From contig NZ_JMLE01000035.1 in NCBI RefSeq assembly GCF_000685965.1, positions 1 through 40,101 of the forward strand: a stretch of 40,101 nt of DNA, given 5' to 3'. The notes under the pieces are model-generated. The model had not been told where the DNA came from, did no database searches, and saw only the letters and a program-made list of their open reading frames with translations. Source of the DNA: Arthrobacter sp. UNC362MFTsu5.1 (lineage in GTDB: Bacteria; Actinomycetota; Actinomycetes; Actinomycetales; Micrococcaceae). A program made the position numbers and the translations under genes. Shown in pieces: positions 16,308 to 23,698 of this stretch. Position 1 is the stretch's first letter. Each line of letters opens with the position of its first letter.

Positions 16308-16553
16308 TTGCTGATCCCGGTCGCTCTGACCGGGATGCCTCTCCTCGTGCGGGGACCGGCACGGATGCACGCATCCATCTCGGCGACTGTTGCCCTCGCC
16401 GTCTTCACCCTCCTCGCTTCCGCAACCATTGGCTGGTTGTACGTGCCCGCCCTGGCGGCCGCGCTGGCCTCAGCCGTCGCCCCGGCCAGAAAGCCGTGGC
16501 CTCAGCCGTCGGCGAGCCAGGGTGGCAGCCCATCGAGACACTCAACTGATTAA
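16308..16553 (+). CDS. Small hydrophobic membrane protein, start uncertain
   Basis: 81 residues from TTG 16308. Two membrane stretches are visible (about 2-14 LIPVALTGMPLLV and 25-48 SATVALAVFTLLASATIGWLY), then a short, proline-rich tail. In the same frame the codons upstream of 16308 also read like membrane protein (LLEVVGSSIVVPLLIP), but no start codon is available there before a stop. The N-terminus may therefore be lost or misread. The frame is divergent from dinB and 135 bases upstream of the SDR gene. No family recognised. Confidence 0.4.
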   Translation: MLIPVALTGMPLLVRGPARMHASISATVALAVFTLLASATIGWLYVPALAAALASAVAPARKPWPQPSASQGGSPSRHSTD

Positions 16554-16555
16554 GC

Positions 16556-16596
16556 GCTGGTCAACCAGACCACGGTGTGCTGTGATGTTGACCAGC
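16556..16596. promoter_or_regulatory. Inverted repeat upstream of the SDR gene
   Basis: Perfect 10-bp arms GCTGGTCAAC and GTTGACCAGC separated by 21 bases; the left arm lies in a shorter near-palindrome (CTGGTCAACCAG). It ends about 90 bases before the SDR start and three bases after the preceding frame. It could be an operator for the SDR gene or a weak terminator for the small membrane gene. Confidence 0.4.
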
Positions 16597-16687
16597 TGAG
16601 ACTGAGCGCACACAGCGCGCGGCGGCGATAAGGCGATGCCGTGACGCGGCGGCTAGTTGGCTGGACAAGCCTCAGGAGGCGATGACG

Positions 16688-17602
16688 ATGGCTTCCATGG
16701 ATGGAACCGTGGCGCTGGTGACGGGGGCGGCGAGCGGCCTGGGAAAAGCCGTGGCAACCGGACTTGCCCGCGAGGGCGCGCTGGTCGTGGTGGTGGGGCG
16801 ATCAGGGCCCCGGGCGGAAGAAGCAATGAGGGGCATCCGCCAGCTCGTCCCTGACGCCCGGCTTGAGCCACTGGCCTGTGACCTCTCGGTCCAGTCCTCA
16901 ATCCGTGCGGCCGCCGCCGAGTTCCTGTCGCACCATGACCGGCTCGACGTGCTCGTCAACGCAGCGGGCGTGTTCCGCAAAGAACGCCACGAGACCCCCG
17001 ACGGGCTCGAACTGACCTTCGCCACCAATGTGATGGCTTACTTCCTGCTGACCAATCTCCTGCTCGACGCGCTCAAAAACGCCGCGGCCGTGGCGGATAG
17101 AGACGCCGTCCCGGAAGGGAACGCCGGAGTTGCTGGCCAGCCGTCCGGTGCGGCGCGAACGTCCCGGATCGTGAATATCGCGTCCAAATACGGCAACACC
17201 AAACTCAAGTTCGACGATCTCCAGACTGCCAAGGGCAGGTACAGCTACCTGCGCTCGACCCCGCCCACAATGCTTGCCAGGGTCCTGCTCACCCAAGAGT
17301 TCGCTGAACGCCTGCACGGCTCGGGCGTGGTGGCGAACGCCGTCCATCCGGGACTGGTCAAGAACACATCGCTGCTGCTCGACGTCGGCGGCCCTTTTCG
17401 CTGGATCACGAACGCCCTCGGTGCTCCCGCCGAAACGGCGGCAGACACAGCGCTTTGGCTTGCCATGTCGAAGGAAACGGCGGCAGTCTCCGGCAAGCTC
17501 TGGGCAAAGCGCAAAGAGCTCCCGACGCCGGGCATGGGATCGGATCCCGAAGCCCGCAAGCGCTTGTGGGACGCCTGCTCGCACCTTGCCGGGCTCCCGT
17601 GA
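16688..17602 (+). CDS. Short-chain dehydrogenase/reductase family protein
   Basis: 304 residues from ATG 16688, placed eight bases after AGGAGG; the ATG at 16682 is too close to it. The Rossmann nucleotide motif VTGAASGLGKAVATGL is at residues 10-26 and NAAGVF near 95. It resembles retinol-dehydrogenase-like SDRs, with IVNIASKYG and the C-terminal NAVHPGLVKN. However, the catalytic YxxxK is not where expected: the region aligning to 'AYxQSKLANxLF' reads RSTPPTMLARVLL, so Tyr and Lys appear to be Thr and Met. The Ser of IVNIAS is kept. It may bind NAD(P) without ordinary SDR catalysis. The gene is convergent with the tandem hydrolase, ten bases from its stop. Confidence 0.82.
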   Translation: MASMDGTVALVTGAASGLGKAVATGLAREGALVVVVGRSGPRAEEAMRGIRQLVPDARLEPLACDLSVQSSIRAAAAEFLSHHDRLDVLVNAAGVFRKERHETPDGLELTFATNVMAYFLLTNLLLDALKNAAAVADRDAVPEGNAGVAGQPSGAARTSRIVNIASKYGNTKLKFDDLQTAKGRYSYLRSTPPTMLARVLLTQEFAERLHGSGVVANAVHPGLVKNTSLLLDVGGPFRWITNALGAPAETAADTALWLAMSKETAAVSGKLWAKRKELPTPGMGSDPEARKRLWDACSHLAGLP

Positions 17603-17612
17603 ACGGCCCAGG

Positions 17613-19304
17613 TCAGGGCCGCCGCAGGAACTCCTCCACGGTGGCGATGTACTCGGCGGTCAGCGTTGCCATGACTCCGTGTCCCGCGCCCGCGAAAAGA
17701 CAGGTCTCCGCGGCCGGATAGAGGGCGCGGAGGGCCGCCCGTGCCTGGGGCGGGAACGCTTCATCCCGCTCCGATTCGATCAGCAGCACCGGTACACGCA
17801 CCCCCGGTGCCCGTTCGGCCGGAAGACGGGCAAACTCCCCCATCTCCCGCAGGCCGGACAGCAGGTCCTCCTTGCCCAGCCGGCTGAGCACGTCCGACAG
17901 CAGCATGGTCCAGAAACTCGCGTCCTCCTGTGAGCCCGCGACAAACCAGCGGCGCCAGTTCCGGCCTGTCAGGGACCGCACGGCGCTTTCCGGAAGTACG
18001 GAAAGGAACCGGATGAGGAGCGGGAGCAAAGGGAGCGGGGCCGCGGCGGGGCTTCCGGTGTTCGCCAGCACCAGGCGCCGCACGCGCTCCGGATGCCGGC
18101 GGGCGAACGTCTGCGCCACAAATCCGCCGAACGATGAGCCCAGCACATCCGCCTGCCTAACTCCCTCGGCGTCGAGGATCGCAGCCAGGCCGTCCGCGAG
18201 CCCGGCGATGCCAGCACCGGCGGGGTACGCCGGCGCAATGACACGGAAGTCCCGTTCCAGCGCCTCGATCAGCAGCAGGTACATGTCCGGCATCCTTGTT
18301 CCGCCGGAGGGCAGAAGCACCGTTTGTTCGCCCGATCCGCCGGCGAGGTAGCGCCAGCGCACGCCGTCGACGTCGAGCGTGCGGTACTCGTGGCTGGCAC
18401 GGAAGCCGGCCAGCTTGGCGTCAAGGGCCGCGACGGCAGGGTTGTCGCTACGCCCCGCGGGAAGGGGCCGGCCTTCGAGAAAGCGTTCGACGACGTCGGC
18501 GTATTCAGTCGGGTGGGTGACGGCCGCCAGGTGGCCGCCCCCGCCGAAGACGTAGGCCCGGGCGCCGGGGTAGGCGGCCAGCAACGCTTCGCGTTCGTGC
18601 GCGGTGAACCCGCGGTCGTCCGCAGCAGCGATCACCAGAACGTCGTCCGGACGCTCGAAGGTGGACGACGCGGCGTAACGGTCCGGATGCGTCGCCAGAT
18701 CCAGGACGACTGCCAGGCGGGCAAGGGCAGATTCCTTCGTGTGCGCTGCGAAGAGGTCTTCCGTGTAGGCGGTGAGGAAAGCGCGTTCGTCGGCTTCCGC
18801 CCCTGCGACAAGGCGTGCGATCCTCGGACGATAGAAAGCGGCAAGGGCATCTTTGGGCAGTATCGAGAACAGCCCGACAAAGGCGCTTACGAGGCGCGCG
18901 TGACCACGGGTGTAAAGACCGAACCCGGACAGGATGAGCTTGTCCACGCGCTGCGGATAGCGGCGTGCAAAGGCGTGCCCGACGCCGGCGCCGAGGGAAT
19001 GGCCGAAAATGCTCGCGGACCGGATACCCTCGGCGTCGAGGATGGCCGCCACTCCTGCCACGAGTTCGGCCATGGTCCGCACCGCCGGATACGAGGGCGA
19101 GAGCACCCGGAAGCGCGGTTCGAAGGCAGTGATCGTACGGAACGCCGAATCACCGAAGGAGAACCCGCCGCCCAGGACGAGGAGTGCCGGCATGCCCTCC
19201 TCGGGCACCGCTCCGGCGATGTACTTCCATTCGACGCCGGCGACCGTCACCGACCGGCACGGGTGCGTGCCGCGGAACGCCCGCAGCTCGGCATAGCCGT
19301 CCAT
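17613..19304 (-). CDS. Tandem alpha/beta hydrolase (two fused domains)
   Basis: 563 residues from ATG 19304 (GGGAGG four bases upstream). The protein is two alpha/beta-hydrolase folds in series. Domain 1 (about 20-280) has a nucleophile elbow GHSLG at 101-105, an acid in AADDRG near 229 and a histidine in GGGGHLAAV near 258. Domain 2 (about 305-563) has GSSFGG at 389-394, an acidic ESERDEAFPP and a histidine in GAGHGVMA. The same phrases recur in both: AAILDAEGxR before the elbow, FARRxPxRVxxLIL after it, and a YxxVVExFLx tail. Both triads look complete. This suggests an internal gene duplication; substrates are unknown and no signal peptide is visible. Confidence 0.85.
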   Translation of the reverse strand: MDGYAELRAFRGTHPCRSVTVAGVEWKYIAGAVPEEGMPALLVLGGGFSFGDSAFRTITAFEPRFRVLSPSYPAVRTMAELVAGVAAILDAEGIRSASIFGHSLGAGVGHAFARRYPQRVDKLILSGFGLYTRGHARLVSAFVGLFSILPKDALAAFYRPRIARLVAGAEADERAFLTAYTEDLFAAHTKESALARLAVVLDLATHPDRYAASSTFERPDDVLVIAAADDRGFTAHEREALLAAYPGARAYVFGGGGHLAAVTHPTEYADVVERFLEGRPLPAGRSDNPAVAALDAKLAGFRASHEYRTLDVDGVRWRYLAGGSGEQTVLLPSGGTRMPDMYLLLIEALERDFRVIAPAYPAGAGIAGLADGLAAILDAEGVRQADVLGSSFGGFVAQTFARRHPERVRRLVLANTGSPAAAPLPLLPLLIRFLSVLPESAVRSLTGRNWRRWFVAGSQEDASFWTMLLSDVLSRLGKEDLLSGLREMGEFARLPAERAPGVRVPVLLIESERDEAFPPQARAALRALYPAAETCLFAGAGHGVMATLTAEYIATVEEFLRRP

Positions 19305-19317
19305 GGGTCCTCCCGCT

Positions 19318-19349
19318 CCGGGTGTCCTGATAGCCGGGTGTCCTGATAG
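19318..19349. repeat. Tandem 16-bp direct repeat before the hydrolase gene
   Basis: CCGGGTGTCCTGATAG occurs twice, exactly head to tail, at 19318-19333 and 19334-19349. It starts 14 bases upstream of the hydrolase ATG, just beyond the ribosome binding site. It may be a recent replication-slippage duplication or a paired regulator site. Confidence 0.8.
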
Positions 19350-19485
19350 GAGGCAGACTACGCCGCCGGCCGGGACTCGGAAAGGGCGGTGACGCATGCT
19401 GCGGCCAGGTCCCCAAGTGGTTGTTGCGCGGCATCACTGCATCTCCACTCGATGGGTATTTAGAAGAGGCGTAACTTTTTAATTG

Positions 19486-19520
19486 CGAAGGTCCGTCTGT
19501 CCCCCATAGGCGGGCCTTCG
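19486..19520. terminator. Hairpin between DUF1304 and hydrolase genes
   Basis: A 13-bp stem (CGAAGGTCCGTCT with AGGCGGGCCTTCG) containing two wobble pairs, with a 9-base loop, 38 bases beyond the DUF1304 stop. It pairs best as plus-strand RNA and is followed there by TTTGTGCTTT. It may terminate transcription in either direction. Confidence 0.5.
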
Positions 19521-19557
19521 TTTGTGCTTTGCGCCAACAATGGCGGCCAAAGCCCGC

Positions 19558-19956
19558 TCAGAACGCCGAGGCAACAAGCGCAATGAGGGCCGGCACGGTG
19601 GCGGCGAGGGTTCCCGGAATGCTGTCCCCCCTCTTGGGGTAGTGTCCCAAAGCATCGGCCAGGGCCATGGTGGACCCGCCCAGGACCATGTAGGCGCAGC
19701 AGTAGGTAACCAGTGTCCGGCCGACCACCTCGTTCCCGGTATTCAGTGCCACGAGTCCCGCAATCACCCCCAAAGCTATGAGCAGATTGCGGAAGCCGAC
19801 AGGAATCGCCCACATCATGACGGCGGGGACATTTCCGGCAGGGGTGCTGAGGAATTTCTGCACGGCCGGGCGGTGCAGGAGAAAGGCCTCAAGCGGAAAC
19901 ACCGAGATATAGATAAGGGCTTCAAGCAGCGCAAACAGTTGGGCAACGGCGTTCAT
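19558..19956 (-). CDS. DUF1304 family membrane protein
   Basis: 132 residues with four membrane segments: about 4-26 (AQLFALLEALIYISVFPLEA), 50-70 (WAIPVGFRNLLIALGVIAGL), 84-103 (LVTYCCAYMVLGGSTMA) and 112-131. The N-terminal FxxLExxIFxxE-like motif, GFRNLLIALG in the second helix and the CCAYMVLGG stretch identify DUF1304. The family is small, all-membrane and of unknown function. It is divergent from the LuxR regulator at 20077, with 120 bases between the starts. Confidence 0.85.
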   Translation of the reverse strand: MNAVAQLFALLEALIYISVFPLEAFLLHRPAVQKFLSTPAGNVPAVMMWAIPVGFRNLLIALGVIAGLVALNTGNEVVGRTLVTYCCAYMVLGGSTMALADALGHYPKRGDSIPGTLAATVPALIALVASAF

Positions 19957-20042
19957 GGTCGAAGACTACGTCCGCCGCGAAGCCCGTCCCATCCCCGCCC
20001 GGGGGGTTCCGCGAGCACCTCAGCCATCCCCCAAACTGGGGA

Positions 20043-20070
20043 TTGCGATCCGTCATTGGCGGCGGATACT
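20043..20070 (+). promoter_or_regulatory. Promoter of the LuxR gene, possibly leaderless
   Basis: TTGCGA (20043-20048) and GATACT (20065-20070) are separated by 16 bases. The -10 box ends six bases before the ATG at 20077 and no ribosome binding site is present. This suggests a leaderless transcript, common in actinobacteria. Confidence 0.45.
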
Positions 20071-20076
20071 GAAAGC

Positions 20077-21114
20077 ATGTGGGCAGATCGTGCCGAGCGG
20101 GCACAGCGCGAGATTTCGGCCATGGCGACCACAGGCATGGGCGTAGCCGAGCTGCATGCCGCAGCGCTCGCCGTCGTCCATCACACGGTGCCGTTTGAGC
20201 AGGCCTGCTGGTCCGGCGTCGACCCGGACTCCCTCATCATGACCTCGATCACCAACTGGCCGCCGTGGCCTGTGCCTGACGAATACGCCGTGCGCTTCGC
20301 CGAGACCGAATATGCGGGCACCGAGCCGAATGCCTTCGCGGCGCTGGTCCGGCGGCCGGCGCCGGCCGCCCGGCTCTCCGATGTGCCGCACCGCGACGTG
20401 GTCAGGAGCGTGCGGCTCAACGACCTGCTCCGTCCGCAGGGGCTGGAGCACGAACTTCGGGCGGTGTTCCGGACCGACGCCGCCTGCTGGGCCGTGGGCG
20501 GACTCTTCCGTGAGCCGGGTACGGACTTCACCGACCGGGAAATGGAATTCCTGAGTTCCATCGCATCAGCCCTGGCCGCGGCCACCCGGGTTGCAGTCCG
20601 AATGGAGCGGCACGCCTCGCACGGGCCGGAGGGTCCCGTGATCGTGTTGGTCGGACCGCGCGGTGAGCTGCGTGCCGCGACTGAGCCAGCCGCCGCATGG
20701 CTGGCGGAACTGGACGATCAGGCGCCCGGCCGTTTCACCATGACGCTGTACTCAGTGGTGGCTGCCGCAAAGGCTTCCGTTTCCGGGACCGCCCGGATGA
20801 GGATGCGGGACGCCGGAGATCATTGGGTGGTGCTCCAAGCCAGCCGGCTCATCACCGGGGACGACCTCGGCCAGATGGTGGTTACGGTGGAACCCGCCAC
20901 CACCCACGAAATGGTGAGCCTCCTGCTCGCCGCCTACGGCGCCACGGCCCGGGAACGCGAGGTCTGCCTTGAGGTGGTCTCCGGCTCGGCGACGACGGAC
21001 ATCGCCGACCATTTGTTCATCTCGCCCCACACGGTCCACGACCACCTGAAGTCCCTCTTCGACAAGGTGGGAGTGGGGAGCCGCGGCGAACTGGTGGCGA
21101 GACTTCTCGGCTGA
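20077..21114 (+). CDS. LuxR-family transcriptional regulator with GAF-like sensor
   Basis: 345 residues from ATG 20077; the same frame is open far upstream but that part lies over the DUF1304 gene and is not coding. The C-terminal 60 residues are a LuxR/GerE helix-turn-helix: GATAREREVCLEVVSG, then IADHLFISPHTVHDHLKSLF and KVGVGSRGELVARL. The N-terminal part (about 15-190) has the mixed order of a GAF-type sensor (VVHHTVPFEQACWSGVDP, then FTDREMEFLSSIASALAAATR). The ligand is unknown, and no histidine kinase is near, so it probably senses a small molecule directly. The divergent DUF1304 gene is a candidate target. Confidence 0.85.
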   Translation: MWADRAERAQREISAMATTGMGVAELHAAALAVVHHTVPFEQACWSGVDPDSLIMTSITNWPPWPVPDEYAVRFAETEYAGTEPNAFAALVRRPAPAARLSDVPHRDVVRSVRLNDLLRPQGLEHELRAVFRTDAACWAVGGLFREPGTDFTDREMEFLSSIASALAAATRVAVRMERHASHGPEGPVIVLVGPRGELRAATEPAAAWLAELDDQAPGRFTMTLYSVVAAAKASVSGTARMRMRDAGDHWVVLQASRLITGDDLGQMVVTVEPATTHEMVSLLLAAYGATAREREVCLEVVSGSATTDIADHLFISPHTVHDHLKSLFDKVGVGSRGELVARLLG

Positions 21115-21140
21115 GGCGGCCGGCTTCCTCCTGCCTGCGG

Positions 21141-21494
21141 CTAGCTGCCAGGCGATCCGCAACCGAGGCCACTGACCAGCCACCCGCCAGAAACGGTGGA
21201 GGTTACGCCGACGGTCCAATCACCGCTCCGTAGCGTTTCCGCATCGATGGGCGTCCATCCATCGGTCGGGGCCCCGGCGGGCGCCAGTACAGACTTGGAC
21301 CAGGCCACGGCTGCTGCTCCGGGCGTCGGCTCGCCTGCAGCACTTGTGTCGACGTCGACGACATACGGGCCGTGACACGGCACGGAACCCCGTTCCGCCG
21401 ATGTATCGGTTCCCGCTGGCGGCGTCGCCGTTGCGCATGCGGACAAAACACAAAGCACCACCGCTGCACCAGCCAGCCCGGCCCGCGGCCTCAT
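21141..21494 (-). CDS. Small lipoprotein
   Basis: 117 residues. A signal peptide (RAGLAGAAVVLCVLSAC) ends in the lipobox LSAC near residue 20. The mature part is short, with two further cysteines (SVPCHGPYVVD and GLGCGSPGS) that could form a disulfide. Its start overlaps the stop of the cyclase-like gene by four bases (ATGA), so it is the third gene of the TetR operon. No family recognised. Confidence 0.7.
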   Translation of the reverse strand: MRPRAGLAGAAVVLCVLSACATATPPAGTDTSAERGSVPCHGPYVVDVDTSAAGEPTPGAAAVAWSKSVLAPAGAPTDGWTPIDAETLRSGDWTVGVTSTVSGGWLVSGLGCGSPGS

Positions 21495-22471
21495 GTGGTT
21501 TCCCGCAGCCGCACCGCTCGGGCACTGCCCCCGGCGATACTGCCCTCATACCATCCGAGCACCCGCAGCGCCCTCAAGGTATTCCACCGGCTCGGGCGGC
21601 CGTCACCGTCCTCCAGGGCGAAGTGGATCCGGCCCGGGTGCGTGTTTTCCAGCAGCCAGGTGCCGTCGGGCTGCTGCTTGGAGCGCAGCACGTCCACCGC
21701 CTCGGCGATGCGTTCGTCCGGACTGGCGCCTGCCGCGCGGAAGTAGTCGAGGCCCCGTAACGCATCGTAAAACCAGCGGGTCGGGTACGAGAACGCCAGC
21801 CAGTCACGGTCAATCAGTTCGCCGGTGGTCTTCCGCCGAAGAAGCCCGCGTTCCAGCAGATACTCCTCGCCGCGCTGCCGGGCAGCAACTGAGTCCGGGG
21901 ACCCGCCGGTCGCGTGCCCGTACTCCAGCAGCCCTTCGAGCACGTTGATGGTTGTCCCGAACGACGAACGCACCGAACCGCGTTCCGCCTCGCAGTTCCA
22001 TCCGCCGTCGGCGAGCTGCTCGCCCAGCAAACGCTCCACGACGCCGTCGACGTTCTCGCCAAAGTAGGCACCAAGTGCCACGGCCATGCCGTTAATGCAC
22101 GGCTCCACCTCGCCCTCGAAGAAGGGCTGATCCCCTTCCTCCCAGCGGGAGTTGTCGCGGACGAGTTCGACGGCGCGGCGTGCCTGGGCGCTGCGGGGGT
22201 CAAGCCCGAAATCACGCAGCAGCAACAGGCTGTAGGTGGTTGCAGTCCAGGGCTGGCCCGGCTCCGACTCGTCGAACTGCGCCGGGAAGTACGTGCCGCC
22301 GCCCCACTGACCGCTGCTGTCCTGCAGCGCGAGCAGCCGGGCGCCCCAGCCGTGGGTGGCGACGCGGGCACGTTCGGACTGTACTTCGGAAGGAGGCGCG
22401 TCCGTGAGGTCGCGCAGGACCTGCCAGCGGATCGCGGGATCGGAGTCAAGCAGCCAGTCGAGTGCCTCCAT
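21491..22471 (-). CDS. Terpenoid-cyclase/prenyltransferase-like alpha-alpha barrel protein
   Basis: 326 residues from ATG 22471 (a GTG two codons upstream is possible). Repeated QW-type motifs appear: LQDSSGQWGGGTYF near 50, EQLADGGWNCE near 150 and KQQPDGTWLLENTHPGR near 285. These mark the alpha-alpha barrel shared by squalene/terpene cyclases and protein prenyltransferases. The DxDD catalytic motif of squalene-hopene cyclase is not present and the protein is half the normal length, so it is probably not a terpene cyclase. It lies 24 bases after the TetR gene and overlaps the lipoprotein gene, which indicates a three-gene operon. The role is unknown. Confidence 0.7.
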   Translation of the reverse strand: MEALDWLLDSDPAIRWQVLRDLTDAPPSEVQSERARVATHGWGARLLALQDSSGQWGGGTYFPAQFDESEPGQPWTATTYSLLLLRDFGLDPRSAQARRAVELVRDNSRWEEGDQPFFEGEVEPCINGMAVALGAYFGENVDGVVERLLGEQLADGGWNCEAERGSVRSSFGTTINVLEGLLEYGHATGGSPDSVAARQRGEEYLLERGLLRRKTTGELIDRDWLAFSYPTRWFYDALRGLDYFRAAGASPDERIAEAVDVLRSKQQPDGTWLLENTHPGRIHFALEDGDGRPSRWNTLRALRVLGWYEGSIAGGSARAVRLRETT

Positions 22472-22495
22472 CCCCACAAGCTAGCATCCGGCGGG

Positions 22496-23230
22496 CTACC
22501 GCTCCAGCTTCGCCCGCTCCGATGTCCAGCCCTGCCGGTGGAAGCGCTCGAAGCCGTCCAGGAGGAGGTCCAGCGCGAACTCGAATTCAAACTGGTCGTC
22601 GCAGCCCTGCGACACCACGGAGCCGTCGTCGTGATTGGCCGCCATGGCCACTTGCAGGATGTTCGGGTACCGCTGCGCCATCTCCCGGAGCATGGCCTCC
22701 TGCCCGGCGGGCGCGTTGCCGGTGGGTGGGTTGCCAGCCGGCGCGCTGCCGGCCGAATCGTCGAACAGCTCCTGGGTGAACCCCCACATGCGGCTGCCAA
22801 GCGCATGCATCACGTGATGGGTGAGATCCACGGAGAAGCCGCCGGCCAGGAACATTCCGATGAACGAGTCCATGTAGCCGAGAACCGCCGGCGTCCTGCT
22901 GGTGCGCGACTCAAGCACCTGACGGGCCCACGGATGCCGCAACAGGGCCTTCCTCGCTGAAAGCACGCGTAGCCGGACCGCGCTCTGCCATCCGGTATCG
23001 CGGGCGGGAGGGTCGATTTCCCCGACAAGGACGTCCACCATCCCGTCAAGGAGTTCCTCTTTGTTCGCGACGTGCTTGTAGAGCGCCATCGGAACTACGC
23101 CGAGCTCCTGCGCCAGCCGCCTCATGCTGAGCGCCTCGATGCCCGCTTCATCGGCGAGTACGACGGCGGCGGTCAGCACCCGCTCCCGGTTCAGCGGGAT
23201 CCGGCGCGTAGCTTCCGCCTGCTGCGTCAT
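22496..23230 (-). CDS. TetR-family regulator
   Basis: 244 residues. The N-terminal helix-turn-helix is at about 18-62 (VLTAAVVLADEAGIEALSMR, then LAQELGVVPMALYKHVANKE), with the 'ALYKHV' turn typical of TetR proteins carrying the tetracycline-repressor-type C-terminal domain. The C-terminal domain is ligand-binding and contains a Pro/Gly/Ala insert (PAGNPPTGNAPAG) near 170. A palindrome at 23265-23279 lies 35 bases upstream of its start and is its likely own operator. It is the first gene of an operon with the cyclase-like protein and lipoprotein, so it probably controls itself and them. Confidence 0.88.
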   Translation of the reverse strand: MTQQAEATRRIPLNRERVLTAAVVLADEAGIEALSMRRLAQELGVVPMALYKHVANKEELLDGMVDVLVGEIDPPARDTGWQSAVRLRVLSARKALLRHPWARQVLESRTSRTPAVLGYMDSFIGMFLAGGFSVDLTHHVMHALGSRMWGFTQELFDDSAGSAPAGNPPTGNAPAGQEAMLREMAQRYPNILQVAMAANHDDGSVVSQGCDDQFEFEFALDLLLDGFERFHRQGWTSERAKLER

Positions 23231-23264
23231 GGGGGCACCTTACCTTGCGATTTGTTGTCAACGA

Positions 23265-23279
23265 GTGTACTACGTACAC
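23265..23279. promoter_or_regulatory. Palindromic operator of the TetR gene
   Basis: GTGTAC-TAC-GTACAC: perfect 6-bp arms with a 3-base centre, 35-49 bases upstream of the TetR ATG, where the promoter must lie. Size and place are typical of autoregulatory TetR operators. Confidence 0.6.
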
Positions 23280-23294
23280 CAGCTTCTGGCCCGC

Positions 23295-23328
23295 AAAAAC
23301 GGCGGGACCAGATGGTCCCGCCGTTTTT
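23295..23328. terminator. Strong bidirectional terminator
   Basis: A perfect 15-bp stem, AAAAACGGCGGGACC with its complement, around the loop AGAT. The A run on one side and T run on the other make it a terminator in both directions. It insulates the TetR operon from the secreted-protein gene. Confidence 0.92.
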
Positions 23329-23359
23329 GTGTATCGCTTGCGCTGTGCACCGTTTCGCC

Positions 23360-23379
23360 AGGGGGCGTCAACGCCCCCT
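23360..23379. other. Short GC hairpin
   Basis: AGGGGGCG and CGCCCCCT form a perfect 8-bp stem around TCAA, 17 bases past the stop of the secreted-protein gene and before the strong terminator. It may protect the 3' end of that mRNA or aid termination. Confidence 0.55.
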
Positions 23380-23395
23380 ACACAGGTGCAGTCCG

Positions 23396-23698
23396 TCAGT
23401 TCTGAATGATGGTGACCGGACCGCCGTTGTCGGTGCAGACGACAGACTTGGTGCTCGTGGCGTCGACAGCCTCACCCAGAACGGCGACCGGCCCGACTTC
23501 CACGCCACAGATCTGCGCCGTCACGTCAGCGGCTACGCCAACGTTGACGTCCTCAAGGACTGTCACATCGCCGACGGTGACGTTCACCAGGCCGTCGTTG
23601 ACCGTGCTGTTGTCCGCAGCCATCGAAGGCCCTGCGGCCATCCCCACCAGGAACAGCGATCCGGCAACGGCGGTAGTAGCTTTCTTCATAACTGACAT
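23396..23698 (-). CDS. Small secreted valine-rich protein
   Basis: 100 residues from ATG 23698 (GAGGGAG eight bases upstream). A classical Sec signal peptide (KKATTAVAGSLFLVGMAAG) has a likely cut at SMA/ADN near residue 27. The mature 73 residues alternate valine with polar residues (VNVTVGDVTVLEDVNVGVAA) and contain two cysteines (AQICGVEVG and SVVCTDNGG). The pattern suggests a beta-rich, disulfide-linked exported protein, and recalls small surface-fibre proteins of actinobacteria such as rodlins; that is a weak analogy. A long, hairpin-rich leader precedes it. It is probably expressed well, judging from the strong terminator and ribosome binding site. Confidence 0.7.
   Translation of the reverse strand: MSVMKKATTAVAGSLFLVGMAAGPSMAADNSTVNDGLVNVTVGDVTVLEDVNVGVAADVTAQICGVEVGPVAVLGEAVDATSTKSVVCTDNGGPVTIIQN

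Noticed and set aside
18324..19346. Plus-strand frame opposite the tandem hydrolase
   Set aside because: Shadow of the hydrolase gene; residue composition is unnatural.
19522..20076. Upstream extension of the LuxR frame
   Set aside because: It overlaps the DUF1304 gene on the opposite strand and has no domain; the promoter lies at 20043-20070.
21491..22471. Squalene-hopene cyclase
   Set aside because: QW repeats are present but the length is about half and the DxDD motif is missing.
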